From Crenothrix sp. D3 (lineage in GTDB: Bacteria > Pseudomonadota > Gammaproteobacteria > Methylococcales > Methylomonadaceae), in NCBI GenBank assembly GCA_002134785.1, contig MBQZ01000008.1, positions 25,049 to 89,048 on the forward strand: 64,000 bases of DNA, written 5' to 3'. This document shows, in pieces, positions 37,500-46,781 of this stretch (position 1 is the first letter of the stretch; every line of letters begins with the position of its first letter). The notes below the pieces were generated by a model that was given only the letters and a program-made list of their open reading frames with translations, was not told where the DNA came from and did not search any database. The position numbers and the translations under genes are program-made.

Positions 37500-38825
37500 A
37501 TGCCGCAGAATCGACGAAATATACCACTGTCTGTGATACTACTCTCACTGTCAGTTGGTAGTGGCTTAGCTCTAGCTGATGATGATGTAACAAAAAAAAT
37601 TGAAGACGCGCTTAAAATTGGCAGAGATGGAGCAATTAAATTTGATACTCGCTATCGTTATGAAAACGTCAATCAAGATAACACCATTAATCCTGCGACT
37701 GGAAATCCATTACCTAGTGCAGTACAACCAAGAACGGCTAACGCCAACACTATACGCACTCGCTTAGGTGTACTGTCACCGACTTATTATGGCGTACAGG
37801 GTTATGTCGAGTATGAAGGCACACACGCTTTACAATCCGACTACAATAACGGACGCGGTAATAAACCGTGGTATTCAGTGGTTGCAGATCCTGGTTACAA
37901 TGAACTTAATCAGTTATGGCTGAGTTATTCAGGCATTCCTGATACCGTTATCAAAGGCGGACGGCAACGTATTAGATTTGATGATGATCGCTTTATTGGC
38001 AACGTGGCATGGCGACAATTGGAAACTACATTTGACTCGGTATTAATTACCAATAAATCAATTAACCATCTGGTTGTTAATGTCGGTTATATTGGTAACG
38101 TCAATACCTTTACCGCAACCACTGAACACATCAATGCTCCGATACTTAACCTTAATTACAACCTTGGTGATTACGGTCGGTTAATTGGCTATGGCTATTG
38201 GTTAGGTTATACAGACATGGACACCACGGCTAGAGAAGGTTCAACAGCCTCTAAATCAAATCAAACTTACGGTATTCGTTTTGTCAATAGCGATAAACCA
38301 CCGAAATTTTTTGATAATTACAGTCTGTTGTACACAGCTGAATGGTCAATTCAGAAAGACTATCTCAACAGCCCTGTTAAGTACACAGCAAATCGTTATA
38401 ACGTGATGGGGGGGTTTACCGCCTATAACTTTAGCTTTCAAGGTGCGATGGAACAGCTAGATGGTCATGGTCTCAATCAAGCCTTTCAGACTCCACTGGG
38501 TACTAATCACGCGTTCCAAGGCTGGGCAGATTTATTCTTAGTAACACCAAAAGACGGTATTCGTGATGTGTTCGGTACTGTGACTGGCAAGTTTCTGGAA
38601 AATGACAGTCTTGTCGTTTCTGGTACTTTTCATGCTTTTTCTGATGATACAGGTCAAATTAACTACGGCAAGGAATGGGATTTTCAAGCTGAGCAAAAAT
38701 TTGGTAAACATTATTCCGTATTGGCAAAATACGCTTATTTTGATAATGCCCAAGGTAAAACTGGCTTTAGTCCTAATGCGACCGATACCCAAAAAGTATG
38801 GGTACAAGGAACAGTTAGCTTCTAG
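37500..38825 (+). CDS. Outer-membrane porin (alginate-export-like barrel)
   Basis: A 441-residue exported protein with a signal peptide of about 26 residues (IPLSVILLSLSVGSGLALA before DDDVTKK). The mature protein opens FDTRYRYENVNQDNT, then carries repeated amphipathic strands with many Tyr/Trp and ends KVWVQGTVSF with terminal Phe. The RIRFDDDRFIGNVAWRQLE segment is typical of the AlgE-like/alginate-export barrel class. Substrate is unknown. A GGGGGG-rich leader precedes the ATG. It is convergent with terB. Confidence 0.82.
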   Translation: MPQNRRNIPLSVILLSLSVGSGLALADDDVTKKIEDALKIGRDGAIKFDTRYRYENVNQDNTINPATGNPLPSAVQPRTANANTIRTRLGVLSPTYYGVQGYVEYEGTHALQSDYNNGRGNKPWYSVVADPGYNELNQLWLSYSGIPDTVIKGGRQRIRFDDDRFIGNVAWRQLETTFDSVLITNKSINHLVVNVGYIGNVNTFTATTEHINAPILNLNYNLGDYGRLIGYGYWLGYTDMDTTAREGSTASKSNQTYGIRFVNSDKPPKFFDNYSLLYTAEWSIQKDYLNSPVKYTANRYNVMGGFTAYNFSFQGAMEQLDGHGLNQAFQTPLGTNHAFQGWADLFLVTPKDGIRDVFGTVTGKFLENDSLVVSGTFHAFSDDTGQINYGKEWDFQAEQKFGKHYSVLAKYAYFDNAQGKTGFSPNATDTQKVWVQGTVSF

Positions 38826-38850
38826 TTGACCGATAAAACAAAGTAGTCAG

Positions 38851-38876
38851 GGAGTACAAACCTAGGTTTGTACTCC
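38851..38876. terminator. Bidirectional terminator between porin and terB
   Basis: A perfect palindrome, GGAGTACAAACC-TA-GGTTTGTACTCC, with 12-bp arms in the 61-bp gap between convergent genes. It has the same geometry as 2047-2072 (12-bp arms, 2-nt loop, GGAGT/ACTCC ends). Confidence 0.7.
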
Positions 38877-38886
38877 CAACAACACA

Positions 38887-39333
38887 CTATACTAAGTCAA
38901 ACTCGACTGGATTTAGTCCTAGTTCTTTCGCTATTTTCGCCGCAATCTTCTTTTCATCTGCATCAAAATTTCCATCCGAAGAGCCTATGCTGATAATCAT
39001 GCGAATTAATAACCGCGCCGCTTCATCGTTCGATTTCATCTTAGCCAAGGCTTGATAGGCTTTAGCTTCACCAATGTCTTTATCAAATTCAATCTGTCCA
39101 ACAAAATCCTGAAAGGCTTTAATAACATCATTGGTTGTAAAAACAGACAATGCGTCATTATTTTCAATGAATTTAATCATTTTTTGCTTTTCTTCGGAAC
39201 TGATTGAACCATCCGCCATTGCAATTAAGGCAGAACCTGCCATTGCCGCATTGAGAAAATCTTTATTTTTATATTTCAAAACATCGTTCTTTAGTTCATT
39301 CGCTTTGTTTTTTAAATCGTCAAAAAAGCCCAT
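38887..39333 (-). CDS. TerB-family protein
   Basis: A 148-residue TerB-domain protein. The family features are ALIAMADGSISSEEKQKM and ISIGSSDGNFDADEKKIAAKIAKEL, two acidic helix-turn motifs that in TerB bind metal. It is the last gene of the minus-strand unit stiP - hpcH-like - terD-like - terB. Ter proteins confer resistance to tellurite, some phages and colicins, and are thought to act in a membrane-linked, calcium-responsive stress complex. Confidence 0.9.
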   Translation of the reverse strand: MGFFDDLKNKANELKNDVLKYKNKDFLNAAMAGSALIAMADGSISSEEKQKMIKFIENNDALSVFTTNDVIKAFQDFVGQIEFDKDIGEAKAYQALAKMKSNDEAARLLIRMIISIGSSDGNFDADEKKIAAKIAKELGLNPVEFDLV

Positions 39334-39366
39334 TATCGTTCTCCTAGTTTATTAAAATTGTGAGTG

Positions 39367-40557
39367 TTATTTACTACCTGCAACATAATTCAAGCCCCAG
39401 CCATACGCCCTGTCCATTTCTGGATGACCTGAAAAATAGTCGATAAGTTTAGTGATTTTTACTTGATTGTTAATGTTTTCCAACATAGCAATGGCGCAGA
39501 GAAATTGATCGTTTCGATAGCTATCAAGGCGTATTTCAATATCAGGTTGGTCTTTTGTTTTGATGGTAATGACGGCATCGACATGAGACCAGTTCGGAAC
39601 GCCTTCATAAATAAAGGTGTAAATTAGAATACGCCGAAATTCTTGCCAATAGCGACCATTAATACGCAATGTTTCGCCACCGACTGATTGCCCACTGCGA
39701 TCATCTTGATCCAGCTCAATGAATGGGAATTGGTGGAAGTTACCAAAATGCCCACCTAATGCCTGAGTCGCGCCAATTTCACCTTGGTCAAATTCCCAAA
39801 GACACGCTAGATCAAGGTCTATACCTGCTTCTGCTGTTTTATTACGCAGAAACCCCAGCGACTTAACAGGCGTGGCGTTCCAGTTAAGATTGACCTCAAT
39901 TGCACTGAGTTCACCCACTTGTTTATCCAGTGATATAGATTGCCCTTTCTTTTCTAGCGTTACTTTGTTGAGATTCAGTTTTTCTGCGGGTGGCGGTGCG
40001 GTGTTAGTTGGGCTGGCTTCGCTTTCACTGACATCCACGCCGTAATATTCGGCTAAGGGTTGCAAGCCGCCCACAAAACCTTGTCCTACTGCACGGAATT
40101 TCCAGTTATTCTGGTGGCGATAAAATTCCCCAAGAATTAACGCAGTTTCTTTATTGGGTGCGGTATCTAGGGAAAAACAGGCGATTTCTATGCCTGTTAA
40201 AAAATCTTTTACTAGCACAGTGACATTTTTAAGGTGACTAAAATTCTGTCCTTTACTCGCGCCATCGGCAATGGTCATTGCTAAAGCAATTTTTTGTACT
40301 GCGGTATTGGTACGGTCTAAATGTAGCGTAAAGCGCGATTGTTCAGGTTCTAGTAAAATGCCTTGATCGCTGCGTGCAGGTTGATTGAAAAAAACAAAAT
40401 CTTCATCCGCTGATACTTTGCCTTGAGCATTCAGTAAAAAAGCACTGACATCAAGCTCCACGCCCTGCGGATTAGTGCCGTGACTTATTAATGTATGCAG
40501 AGACAAGGTTGATAATGGGCAATTTTGTCCAGTTACCAAATCGATTCGATTGCTCAT
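39367..40557 (-). CDS. TerD/TerA-family protein with two TerD-like domains
   Basis: A 396-residue protein. Domain 1 (about 1-190) has the signature GVELDVSAFLLNAQGKVSAD followed by EDFVFFNQP, whose acidic residues bind calcium in TerD, and WKFRAVGQGFVGGLQPLAEYYG. After a Pro/Ser/Ala linker (about 190-215) a second, diverged domain (about 215-390) contains AIEVNLNWN and a long beta-rich tract ending YGWGLNYVAGS. This two-part layout is like TerA. It is 33 bp upstream of terB and 27 bp downstream of the aldolase-like gene. Confidence 0.88.
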   Translation of the reverse strand: MSNRIDLVTGQNCPLSTLSLHTLISHGTNPQGVELDVSAFLLNAQGKVSADEDFVFFNQPARSDQGILLEPEQSRFTLHLDRTNTAVQKIALAMTIADGASKGQNFSHLKNVTVLVKDFLTGIEIACFSLDTAPNKETALILGEFYRHQNNWKFRAVGQGFVGGLQPLAEYYGVDVSESEASPTNTAPPPAEKLNLNKVTLEKKGQSISLDKQVGELSAIEVNLNWNATPVKSLGFLRNKTAEAGIDLDLACLWEFDQGEIGATQALGGHFGNFHQFPFIELDQDDRSGQSVGGETLRINGRYWQEFRRILIYTFIYEGVPNWSHVDAVITIKTKDQPDIEIRLDSYRNDQFLCAIAMLENINNQVKITKLIDYFSGHPEMDRAYGWGLNYVAGSK

Positions 40558-40583
40558 AATTTCCCCTTTCTTATAAATGTTAG

Positions 40584-41516
40584 TTACACCGACACCTCAG
40601 CACGTTCTAGCAATTTTTCCCCGTTCACACCGTAACATTGTTGCCGATTCAAAATACTCATTGCCCACTGTCGATGCGTAGCTACTTCACACATGGCATC
40701 GTGCATTTTAAATACCGCAGGGGCGGTGCTGTCGATGAGTTTAACCGCCATTTCATAATCATCCAAATCAACTTGATAAGCTGCTTCAATGTTGGCTATT
40801 TGGCTAGGATGAATCGCGGTTTTGCCGATTAAACCGAATGCTAAATCGCGTTGGATTTCTTGTTGCAAGGTGTCATTATCATTGAGATATTCGAACACGG
40901 GTGCAGACAATGAAAAATGATAGGGCTTAAACACCGTTACCAGTTGCGAAATAATATGACCCAACGGCGTATCGTACAAGGTTAGCTGGCGCGGACGGCG
41001 TATGCCTAATAGATTCATTAAATCATTGCCGCCAATCCTCAACATTAAAATTTGGGCAAATATCTCGTGTTGTAACAATGCCTGCCGTAATTCAACCATT
41101 GCACCGACATCAAATACATCACGGGTTTCTAGTGTGGGCATAATTTTAAACGTTGTGCCTTTTAGCTGATCGAAATAAGCATGAAACACGTTGGTATCAA
41201 ATTTTGGCAATACAAAACCGTCGATGTTTTCAATATGCGGCAAGTCCAATAGACGCGCCAGCACCTCTGGATTACGCACGCGAATAAAACGAAACCGTTC
41301 GGGAACGGTTCTAAATCCCTGTAGACACAAACCTAAATGGCGCAAACTGCTGTCCACTTCGCTATGTGAGACGGCATCTTCGGTACAAAAAATCATCGAG
41401 CGTAATGACGGGTATTTCTCGCCATTGGCGCAATCCAAAATATCGTGACGATGTGCGGGCATATACAACGGCGCACCTAACGCCCACGGTGAACAATCGG
41501 TCGTTTGTAGTGTCAT
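40584..41516 (-). CDS. HpcH/HpaI (CitE-like) aldolase of a ter operon
   Basis: A 310-residue TIM-barrel lyase-type protein. Segments shared with CitE-like proteins are LGAPLYMPAHRHDIL at the start, IRVRNPEV, ILMLRIGGNDLMNLLG and KTAIHPSQIANIEAAY near the end. In ter operons such proteins are proposed to work with the phosphoribosyltransferase-like StiP protein on a nucleotide-related metabolite; the substrate is not established. Its start overlaps the stop of the upstream gene by 4 nt. Confidence 0.85.
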   Translation of the reverse strand: MTLQTTDCSPWALGAPLYMPAHRHDILDCANGEKYPSLRSMIFCTEDAVSHSEVDSSLRHLGLCLQGFRTVPERFRFIRVRNPEVLARLLDLPHIENIDGFVLPKFDTNVFHAYFDQLKGTTFKIMPTLETRDVFDVGAMVELRQALLQHEIFAQILMLRIGGNDLMNLLGIRRPRQLTLYDTPLGHIISQLVTVFKPYHFSLSAPVFEYLNDNDTLQQEIQRDLAFGLIGKTAIHPSQIANIEAAYQVDLDDYEMAVKLIDSTAPAVFKMHDAMCEVATHRQWAMSILNRQQCYGVNGEKLLERAEVSV

Positions 41517-42616
41517 AAGTTAATTTCTTTAATAAGTGCCACGGCTTGATAGGGCAGGTCGCTACAAACTGTGATAGGAATGGATTTTGATTCAGCTAAC
41601 CAGCGTAAATGGCGAGTCGCTTCAGCATTTAAGTCACGCAATAATACCCGTTGTGCTTCACGGCGTAATAATACCCGCGTCGCTTCACCGATACCTGGTT
41701 TGATGTAATTAGCATGACTGATATTGTATTGTTTGGCTAGGTTTTGTAATAAAGTTTGCGATACGTTTTGTAGCTGTTGGCGGTTGATAGTGGGGGCTTT
41801 GAACGTGGTGCTAGTTTGCCAGACGCGTTCCACACAAGCCAGCATCGTTTCAATAAAATAAGCGGATAAATCCTGTTCGGCAAACTGCTGATAATACACA
41901 CAACCATGAAAATCATCCGCGTCAGCGGTGTGTGGGTCATACACTGAACGACTCACCAAGCCTGACACCGTTGAATTTAACACGCTAGAGGGAATTAAAT
42001 AATCGTCTGAAGAAGCAGCCACGGTCGCACTGCCTGATAAATCAGTTAATACATATAAATCGGGAGGAATAGCAACGCCGTTATTTTTTTCAGCAAAATC
42101 CACCAAACTACTTTCTAGTTGTCGGGCAATAACACCTTTCCCCGTCCAGCCATCGACAAACACTAAAGACTTAGGCGTGTGGTGTTGCAAAATAAACCGC
42201 AACGCGTTTTGATCTAAACCCACATCACGAATAATCGACACGGAATAATGCGCCGCATCAATATTAAAATGACGTTTTAACACTTGTTTAAGCAGTACAC
42301 CAATCGGCGTTCCTGCGCGTGCTAATGACACTAAAGTAATACCGTGTGAACGCGTGGCAATGATTTGTTTTGCTAATATTAACAGGTGCTTCGCGACACG
42401 CTCTTGATTTAACACCATTGCAGCATGAAACAGTGCGACATAATCATCAGTCGGCAATGACTCATAACTTAGCATTTCAGAATAATGCTTTTTGCCTGAT
42501 TGAATCAGTGCTTCTTTGAGATGAACAGGCGTGTTTTTTACACGCATTGGTTTTAATAAAAACTGCACATCGTCTAGTGTATAGCTGCCTGTAAAAGGGG
42601 GCATTCTCATCCTCAT
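41513..42616 (-). CDS. StiP-family / PRTase-TRSP protein of a ter operon
   Basis: A 367-residue protein annotated in other genomes as StiP-family, combining a phosphoribosyltransferase-like fold and a TRSP segment. Visible pieces are FTGSYTLDDVQFLLKP at the start, GITLVSLARAGTPIGVLLKQ, the PRPP-loop-like LVFVDGWTGKGVIARQL and YLIPSSVLNSTVSGLVSRSV. It is the first gene of the four-gene minus-strand ter unit. Ter operons elsewhere also carry ATP-grasp and HAD genes; these are absent here, so it is a reduced version. Confidence 0.85.
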   Translation of the reverse strand: MRMRMPPFTGSYTLDDVQFLLKPMRVKNTPVHLKEALIQSGKKHYSEMLSYESLPTDDYVALFHAAMVLNQERVAKHLLILAKQIIATRSHGITLVSLARAGTPIGVLLKQVLKRHFNIDAAHYSVSIIRDVGLDQNALRFILQHHTPKSLVFVDGWTGKGVIARQLESSLVDFAEKNNGVAIPPDLYVLTDLSGSATVAASSDDYLIPSSVLNSTVSGLVSRSVYDPHTADADDFHGCVYYQQFAEQDLSAYFIETMLACVERVWQTSTTFKAPTINRQQLQNVSQTLLQNLAKQYNISHANYIKPGIGEATRVLLRREAQRVLLRDLNAEATRHLRWLAESKSIPITVCSDLPYQAVALIKEINL

Positions 42617-42690
42617 AGCGAGTTATCGACATTCGTAACTGGATTTATTGTAGTCGTTTTTCATGACAGCCGTGCGACTACCCACGCACG

Positions 42691-43269
42691 CTATGGGGCT
42701 TTAGCATCTGGCTGTGAGAGTTTCATTTCGTCATTTTTTTGTTCAATATTGAATGATTGTAAAACATTCATACCTAGCAAAGGCTGACTTAAATTCGGTA
42801 CTAGCAAGGCTGTCACATTTTTAAAGACAAAATTACCTAATTTCAGCTCAGTAATGGTTGTGGTACAGACGTTAGCTCGACCATTAGCCGTTTCTATTTG
42901 TCCTTTATCATTGCAAAACATTGATGCCGTACCCGCAAAACTTTGAGGTAATGACACCATCGTTGCTCCCGTATCAACCACAAAAGTAAGTGCGTGACTA
43001 TTCACTTCTGCATCCAAAAAATAATGCCCACCTTGTCCTTGTTTAAGCACCAATGCTTTGGTAATTTTTTTCACGAGTTCTGGTTCGGGTAGTTTGACTT
43101 TTGTTTTTGGAGTCCACGAACTAACCGCTTGTTTTTCTTCCACACAAGGTGTTTTTTGGTACAACAATTTGCCTTGCTCATTTTTGCATTTATAAACCAT
43201 GTCCGCATTACAAATACTGATATTTAACGAGGTTATCAAAATTAACAGCAAACTGTGTTTACGCATCAT
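42691..43269 (-). CDS. Periplasmic retropepsin-like aspartic protease with DUF4124
   Basis: A 192-residue exported protein. A signal peptide (about 1-22, LLLILITSLNISICNA) is followed by a short DUF4124-like segment (VYKCKNEQGKLLYQKTPC, with two Cys) and a clan AA retropepsin-like domain. The catalytic Asp99 is in FVVDTGATMVSLP, with the later LLGMNVLQSF flap/hydrophobic-Gly motif. Such proteins act as dimers in the periplasm. The gene is just downstream of a membrane-protein gene on the same strand. ATG 43269 or the next codon may be used. Confidence 0.87.
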   Translation of the reverse strand: MMRKHSLLLILITSLNISICNADMVYKCKNEQGKLLYQKTPCVEEKQAVSSWTPKTKVKLPEPELVKKITKALVLKQGQGGHYFLDAEVNSHALTFVVDTGATMVSLPQSFAGTASMFCNDKGQIETANGRANVCTTTITELKLGNFVFKNVTALLVPNLSQPLLGMNVLQSFNIEQKNDEMKLSQPDAKAP

Positions 43270-43295
43270 GTTCTCTTGATTAGTGACTATCAGGG

Positions 43296-44051
43296 TTACT
43301 GGTTTTTACGCAATTTTAAGTCGTGGTATTGCAGATAGCCAATAACATAAAAATAAGGGGTGATAACAGCGGCTAACAATTCAGATGCTATATTTAGCGT
43401 ATTGGAGGATTCAGCGGTGGGATCAGTCATACCGCCAAAAAAAGCGACTATAAATAAAACAATAATAAGTATCAGCGATGGCACAAAAAAAACCCAGTTA
43501 GTTCGCCACCAATCACCCCATACTAAACGATGACTTGCCATCAATGACTCATAAGCCCCCATGTCCTCAAGCAAAATAAAATACCCACAAAACGCCAATG
43601 AAATCATCAGAATAACACCCGGAATGACCAGCAACACACTACCAATAGTAATGGCGATGGTATAAAGCATCCCTGCCACTAGAATAATCGGAAATTTTTT
43701 AACCGCTAATAACAATGCGTCCATAAAATTATCGTCACGTTGATTAGCCACGTTATCAATGCGATAAATCATGGCACTGTAAAACAGACAAGAAAACAAA
43801 GTCACTATAAATACAATGCCTAACAGACTAGGCAACATTTGCATCATCGCTGCCTGTTGTTCTTCCGTGTCCAGCGTGGCATCAACGGCAGGCATGACAT
43901 CGGTAAAAAAAACCGTCAATAATCTGTTGGCGGCAAAAATAATTAAACTGTACCCAATCAATTTAGTAAAGCTGTCAGCGTACAATTTAACACTAGCAGA
44001 TAGTATCTCAGGCACGCTACTGGGTTGTTGCGGTAATGTTGACATAGTCAT
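43296..44051 (-). CDS. Polytopic inner-membrane protein
   Basis: A 251-residue protein with about six transmembrane segments (near residues 33-52, 75-96, 115-160 as a double span, 188-212 and 225-243). It begins with a short polar region, VPEILSASVKLYADSF, typical of YciC/UPF0259-like and glycerophosphodiesterase-associated membrane proteins. The function is unknown. It is 26 bp upstream of the retropepsin gene and may be co-transcribed. Confidence 0.7.
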   Translation of the reverse strand: MTMSTLPQQPSSVPEILSASVKLYADSFTKLIGYSLIIFAANRLLTVFFTDVMPAVDATLDTEEQQAAMMQMLPSLLGIVFIVTLFSCLFYSAMIYRIDNVANQRDDNFMDALLLAVKKFPIILVAGMLYTIAITIGSVLLVIPGVILMISLAFCGYFILLEDMGAYESLMASHRLVWGDWWRTNWVFFVPSLILIIVLFIVAFFGGMTDPTAESSNTLNIASELLAAVITPYFYVIGYLQYHDLKLRKNQ

Positions 44052-44737
44052 TCCTTGCTGTTTTTAGTGGATATTTGCATTCTTTTAACTTAAAAACGAC
44101 TCAATAGTCCAGTAGTTTAAATATGGGTTATTTAACAACACCGTTTCGCCCCACGCCATTTATCATCTTGCCACTTTTTTTAAAATTATTTTTTACTGAG
44201 CGGCTTACCATCGGCTGAATTATGCTGGGCGTGATGCTGTAAATACCGTTTATAGGAATATGCGCTAACTTAAGCCTTAACTTATTGATAAAAGGCATTA
44301 TTTCTATATTGCTGACACACTGCCCACAACTTATCAACCTGTTTTGGCAAGGTTTGTAGCGTGCGTTTTCTTGGGTGTTCACGAAAAGCCTTTGTTGCAT
44401 CTGTGGCATAATCTAGGTGTGCTGGCATTGAGCTAATAAGCCAGATTTGCACGTCATGCGCCACTAAAACCCAAGGTCGCCAAGAAGTCAGTATTCGTTC
44501 CTCCATCTTGTTTGTAGGTGGGTGATGGCTTAAATCGGCGCGGCGTAAAGTAGTTCCTGATTAGCAAGATTCGCATTGAAATCAGAGGCTTTGGTAGTTT
44601 TGATTGTTTTATGATGCTATTCAAAACGGTACGCCAGTCATCGTGTTTGACTGATTATGCGTGCCTGTTTCTAGCTTTGAATTCCTTAACTTCGTGCGGC
44701 ATCTCCTTAAAACTCCCATCAGACGCTTTCATTATTT
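44052..44737. other. 686-bp gap without a supported gene
   Basis: Only weak frames are present: minus 44282-44506 (74 codons) and minus 44128-44409 (93 codons), neither recognisable, and a plus frame at about 44611-44748 overlapping the next start. The stretch CTGATTAGCAAGATTC (44547-44562) closely matches CTGATTAGTAAGATTC just upstream of the IS1595 transposase at 63887, suggesting an IS end or scar here. Confidence 0.35.
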
Positions 44738-45727
44738 ATGTTAATTAAGCCAATAAAAATATCCTTAAGTGCCGAACAACTGGCACAGTTATTCCTGCAA
44801 CTAAACCGATTGGAAATAGCTGGGTTTCCTGCATTTGACGCGTTTGCATTACTGGAAAAAACCGAAGCGAAGTTAAACAAGCCTTTAAATCTGCTACAAA
44901 GGCAGCTAAAGTTGGGGAAGCCAATTTCTGAGGCGGGTTTTAATGCAGGGATTTTTGACAGCACGCAAAGAAGCCTTATTAATGCCGCTGAAAATAGCGG
45001 TAGACTGGCTGAGGTTTACAGACAGCTTGCCGACCATTACACGGGGCTTTCCAGCCGCATAAAAAAAGTTAAATCGCGTTTGTATTTCCCTGTACTTACG
45101 TTGATTATTGCCCTGTTTATTCAGCCATTACCTGCATTTATCACGGCTGAAATTAGTGTAGCTGAATATATGTTGTTAAGTTTGGGGAAATTATTCATTA
45201 TTGGTTTTTTGGTATTTTTCATTTTGAAATTGCCTACTATTTTTAAGTCGTTAGGTCTGGAATCTATCATTCATGCGTTATTACTTAGGCTATCGCTCAC
45301 GTCCAACTGGATTATAAAACGCCAGCTTAACGAGTTTTTCTTCTATTTGGCACTGATGCTAGAGGCTGGACTGGCATTCTCAGACGCTTTGCCTAAAGCA
45401 GTCGCCAGTATAAAAAATACCGCGCTTCGAAAACAATTTGTCGAGGCTCTGGTTATGGTAAAAACAGGGGCAAGTGTGGCTGAAACCTTAGCCACTGTAG
45501 CGGATATTAAACCGATGTCGATTCAAATCATTGACACAGGCGAGCGTTCAGGAAAATTAGCCAGTAGCTTAATGCACTTTATTCAACTGGAAGCGGAAAC
45601 CATTCGTTTGCAGGATGACGCATTAGCCGAATGGTTGCCCAGACTGGTGTATTCCCTGATTGCTATCTGGATGGGATATTCGATTTTAGGAGCTAAGTTT
45701 GCTACCGTTTTGCCAGCAGATTTATAG
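44738..45727 (+). CDS. Type II secretion/type IV pilus F-family membrane protein
   Basis: A 329-residue GspF/PilC-like inner-membrane protein with two T2SSF repeats: about 15-120 (FDSTQRSLINAAENSGRLAEVYRQL) and about 205-325 (VASIKNTALRKQFVEALV; MSIQIIDTGERSGKLASSL), each followed by hydrophobic segments (about 120-165 and at the C-terminus). No GspE/PilB ATPase or pseudopilin gene is near, so it is an orphan. It could be a spare platform protein or a relic of a pilus locus. The 46-codon frame just upstream is not supported. Confidence 0.8.
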   Translation: MLIKPIKISLSAEQLAQLFLQLNRLEIAGFPAFDAFALLEKTEAKLNKPLNLLQRQLKLGKPISEAGFNAGIFDSTQRSLINAAENSGRLAEVYRQLADHYTGLSSRIKKVKSRLYFPVLTLIIALFIQPLPAFITAEISVAEYMLLSLGKLFIIGFLVFFILKLPTIFKSLGLESIIHALLLRLSLTSNWIIKRQLNEFFFYLALMLEAGLAFSDALPKAVASIKNTALRKQFVEALVMVKTGASVAETLATVADIKPMSIQIIDTGERSGKLASSLMHFIQLEAETIRLQDDALAEWLPRLVYSLIAIWMGYSILGAKFATVLPADL

Positions 45728-45776
45728 AGGCGGATTGCATTAAGGGGTTAGACCAAACAACTTGCTTAACGGTTAT

Positions 45777-46481
45777 CTATCCATGCAGCATTGATAGGAT
45801 TAAGAACAGCAGAAAGCCGATAAAAAACGTTGCCGTAATATAAGCATTGTCGGGTAATTGATGGGCTTGGTGTAGCAATTCTTCTGTGACCAGATAAAGT
45901 AATGACGCTAAGCCAAATGCCAGTAATAACGGAATACTACTACTTGGAATAAATTGTATGAGTACATGACTCAATACAGCACTGATTACTACCATAGTGG
46001 CTAACAGCATAATAATCAGGATGCTGGTGATTTGATGGAGCTTAGTTAAGCTCAAGCTAACTGATAATGCCAGTCCTAAGGAAAACATTTCCAAACCTAA
46101 AGCAATCGTTAAGAACTGCCCCGCTTGTTCGTTAGCAGCAAAACTGACCCCAATTAAAAAGCCATCTACAATCACATCGACACCCACCGCTCCAAGCATA
46201 GCGATAGGTATTTTAACGTGTTCTTGTTTATGCTGATTAGCTTCTACTTTCTCTGCATAAGCGCGAATCAGGAGCATAAGAATTACCCCACAGCTAAATC
46301 CAATAGCAACCTCATAGGGTTCATGACTTTTGCTAATGCCTGGCAATAAATCCACAGCGACCACCGCAAAAACGACCCCAGAGGTAAAATGCTGAATGAC
46401 AGAACGCCATGTATTGGAGGGTTGTCGGATTTTTGCAACGATTCCGCCGAGGATGAACGTTACAAAAGGGGATAAGGGCAT
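45777..46481 (-). CDS. ZIP-family-like metal transporter
   Basis: A 234-residue membrane protein with about seven or eight hydrophobic segments. ZIP features are HFTSGVVFAVVAVDLLPG (H/E-type helix IV region), AVGVDVIVDGFLIGVSFA (helix V with Asp instead of the usual His-Glu set) and a His-containing loop EANQHKQEHVKIP. It probably moves a divalent metal ion, but the metal-site residues differ from classical ZIPs. It is convergent with the GspF-like gene. Confidence 0.75.
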   Translation of the reverse strand: MPLSPFVTFILGGIVAKIRQPSNTWRSVIQHFTSGVVFAVVAVDLLPGISKSHEPYEVAIGFSCGVILMLLIRAYAEKVEANQHKQEHVKIPIAMLGAVGVDVIVDGFLIGVSFAANEQAGQFLTIALGLEMFSLGLALSVSLSLTKLHQITSILIIMLLATMVVISAVLSHVLIQFIPSSSIPLLLAFGLASLLYLVTEELLHQAHQLPDNAYITATFFIGFLLFLILSMLHG

Positions 46482-46781
46482 AGAAAAAAACGGATTGCAT
46501 AGATTGGAATTCTATTAAGGGGCTATGGAACTAGCGATTATCAACAGTTTGTCGAATATTAACACTGTATGGGTTCAAAACGGTATTCAGCATATAGGTT
46601 TAGCGTATTTTTAAACAGAAATCATCGCGTAAATCAGGCTGAATGACAGCTTAAAGAGACAAGTTATTTGTTATTGGTTTATTATTCGCATACTAACCAC
46701 TACCCCCAAGTTTCAACGTTATAATCACTCAAACGTTTTATTGCGTACACCACCCTTTACTAATTTACTGGAGTAAACTTT

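Noticed and set aside
44128..44506. Two minus-strand frames of 74 and 93 codons
   Set aside because: They overlap each other, have no recognisable family or ribosome-binding site, and codon use looks unlike the neighbouring genes.
44611..44748. Plus-strand frame of about 45 codons before the GspF-like gene
   Set aside because: It overlaps the next start, and I find no motif or ribosome-binding site; the Cys-containing hydrophobic stretch could suggest a lipoprotein, but the N-terminus lacks a proper signal.
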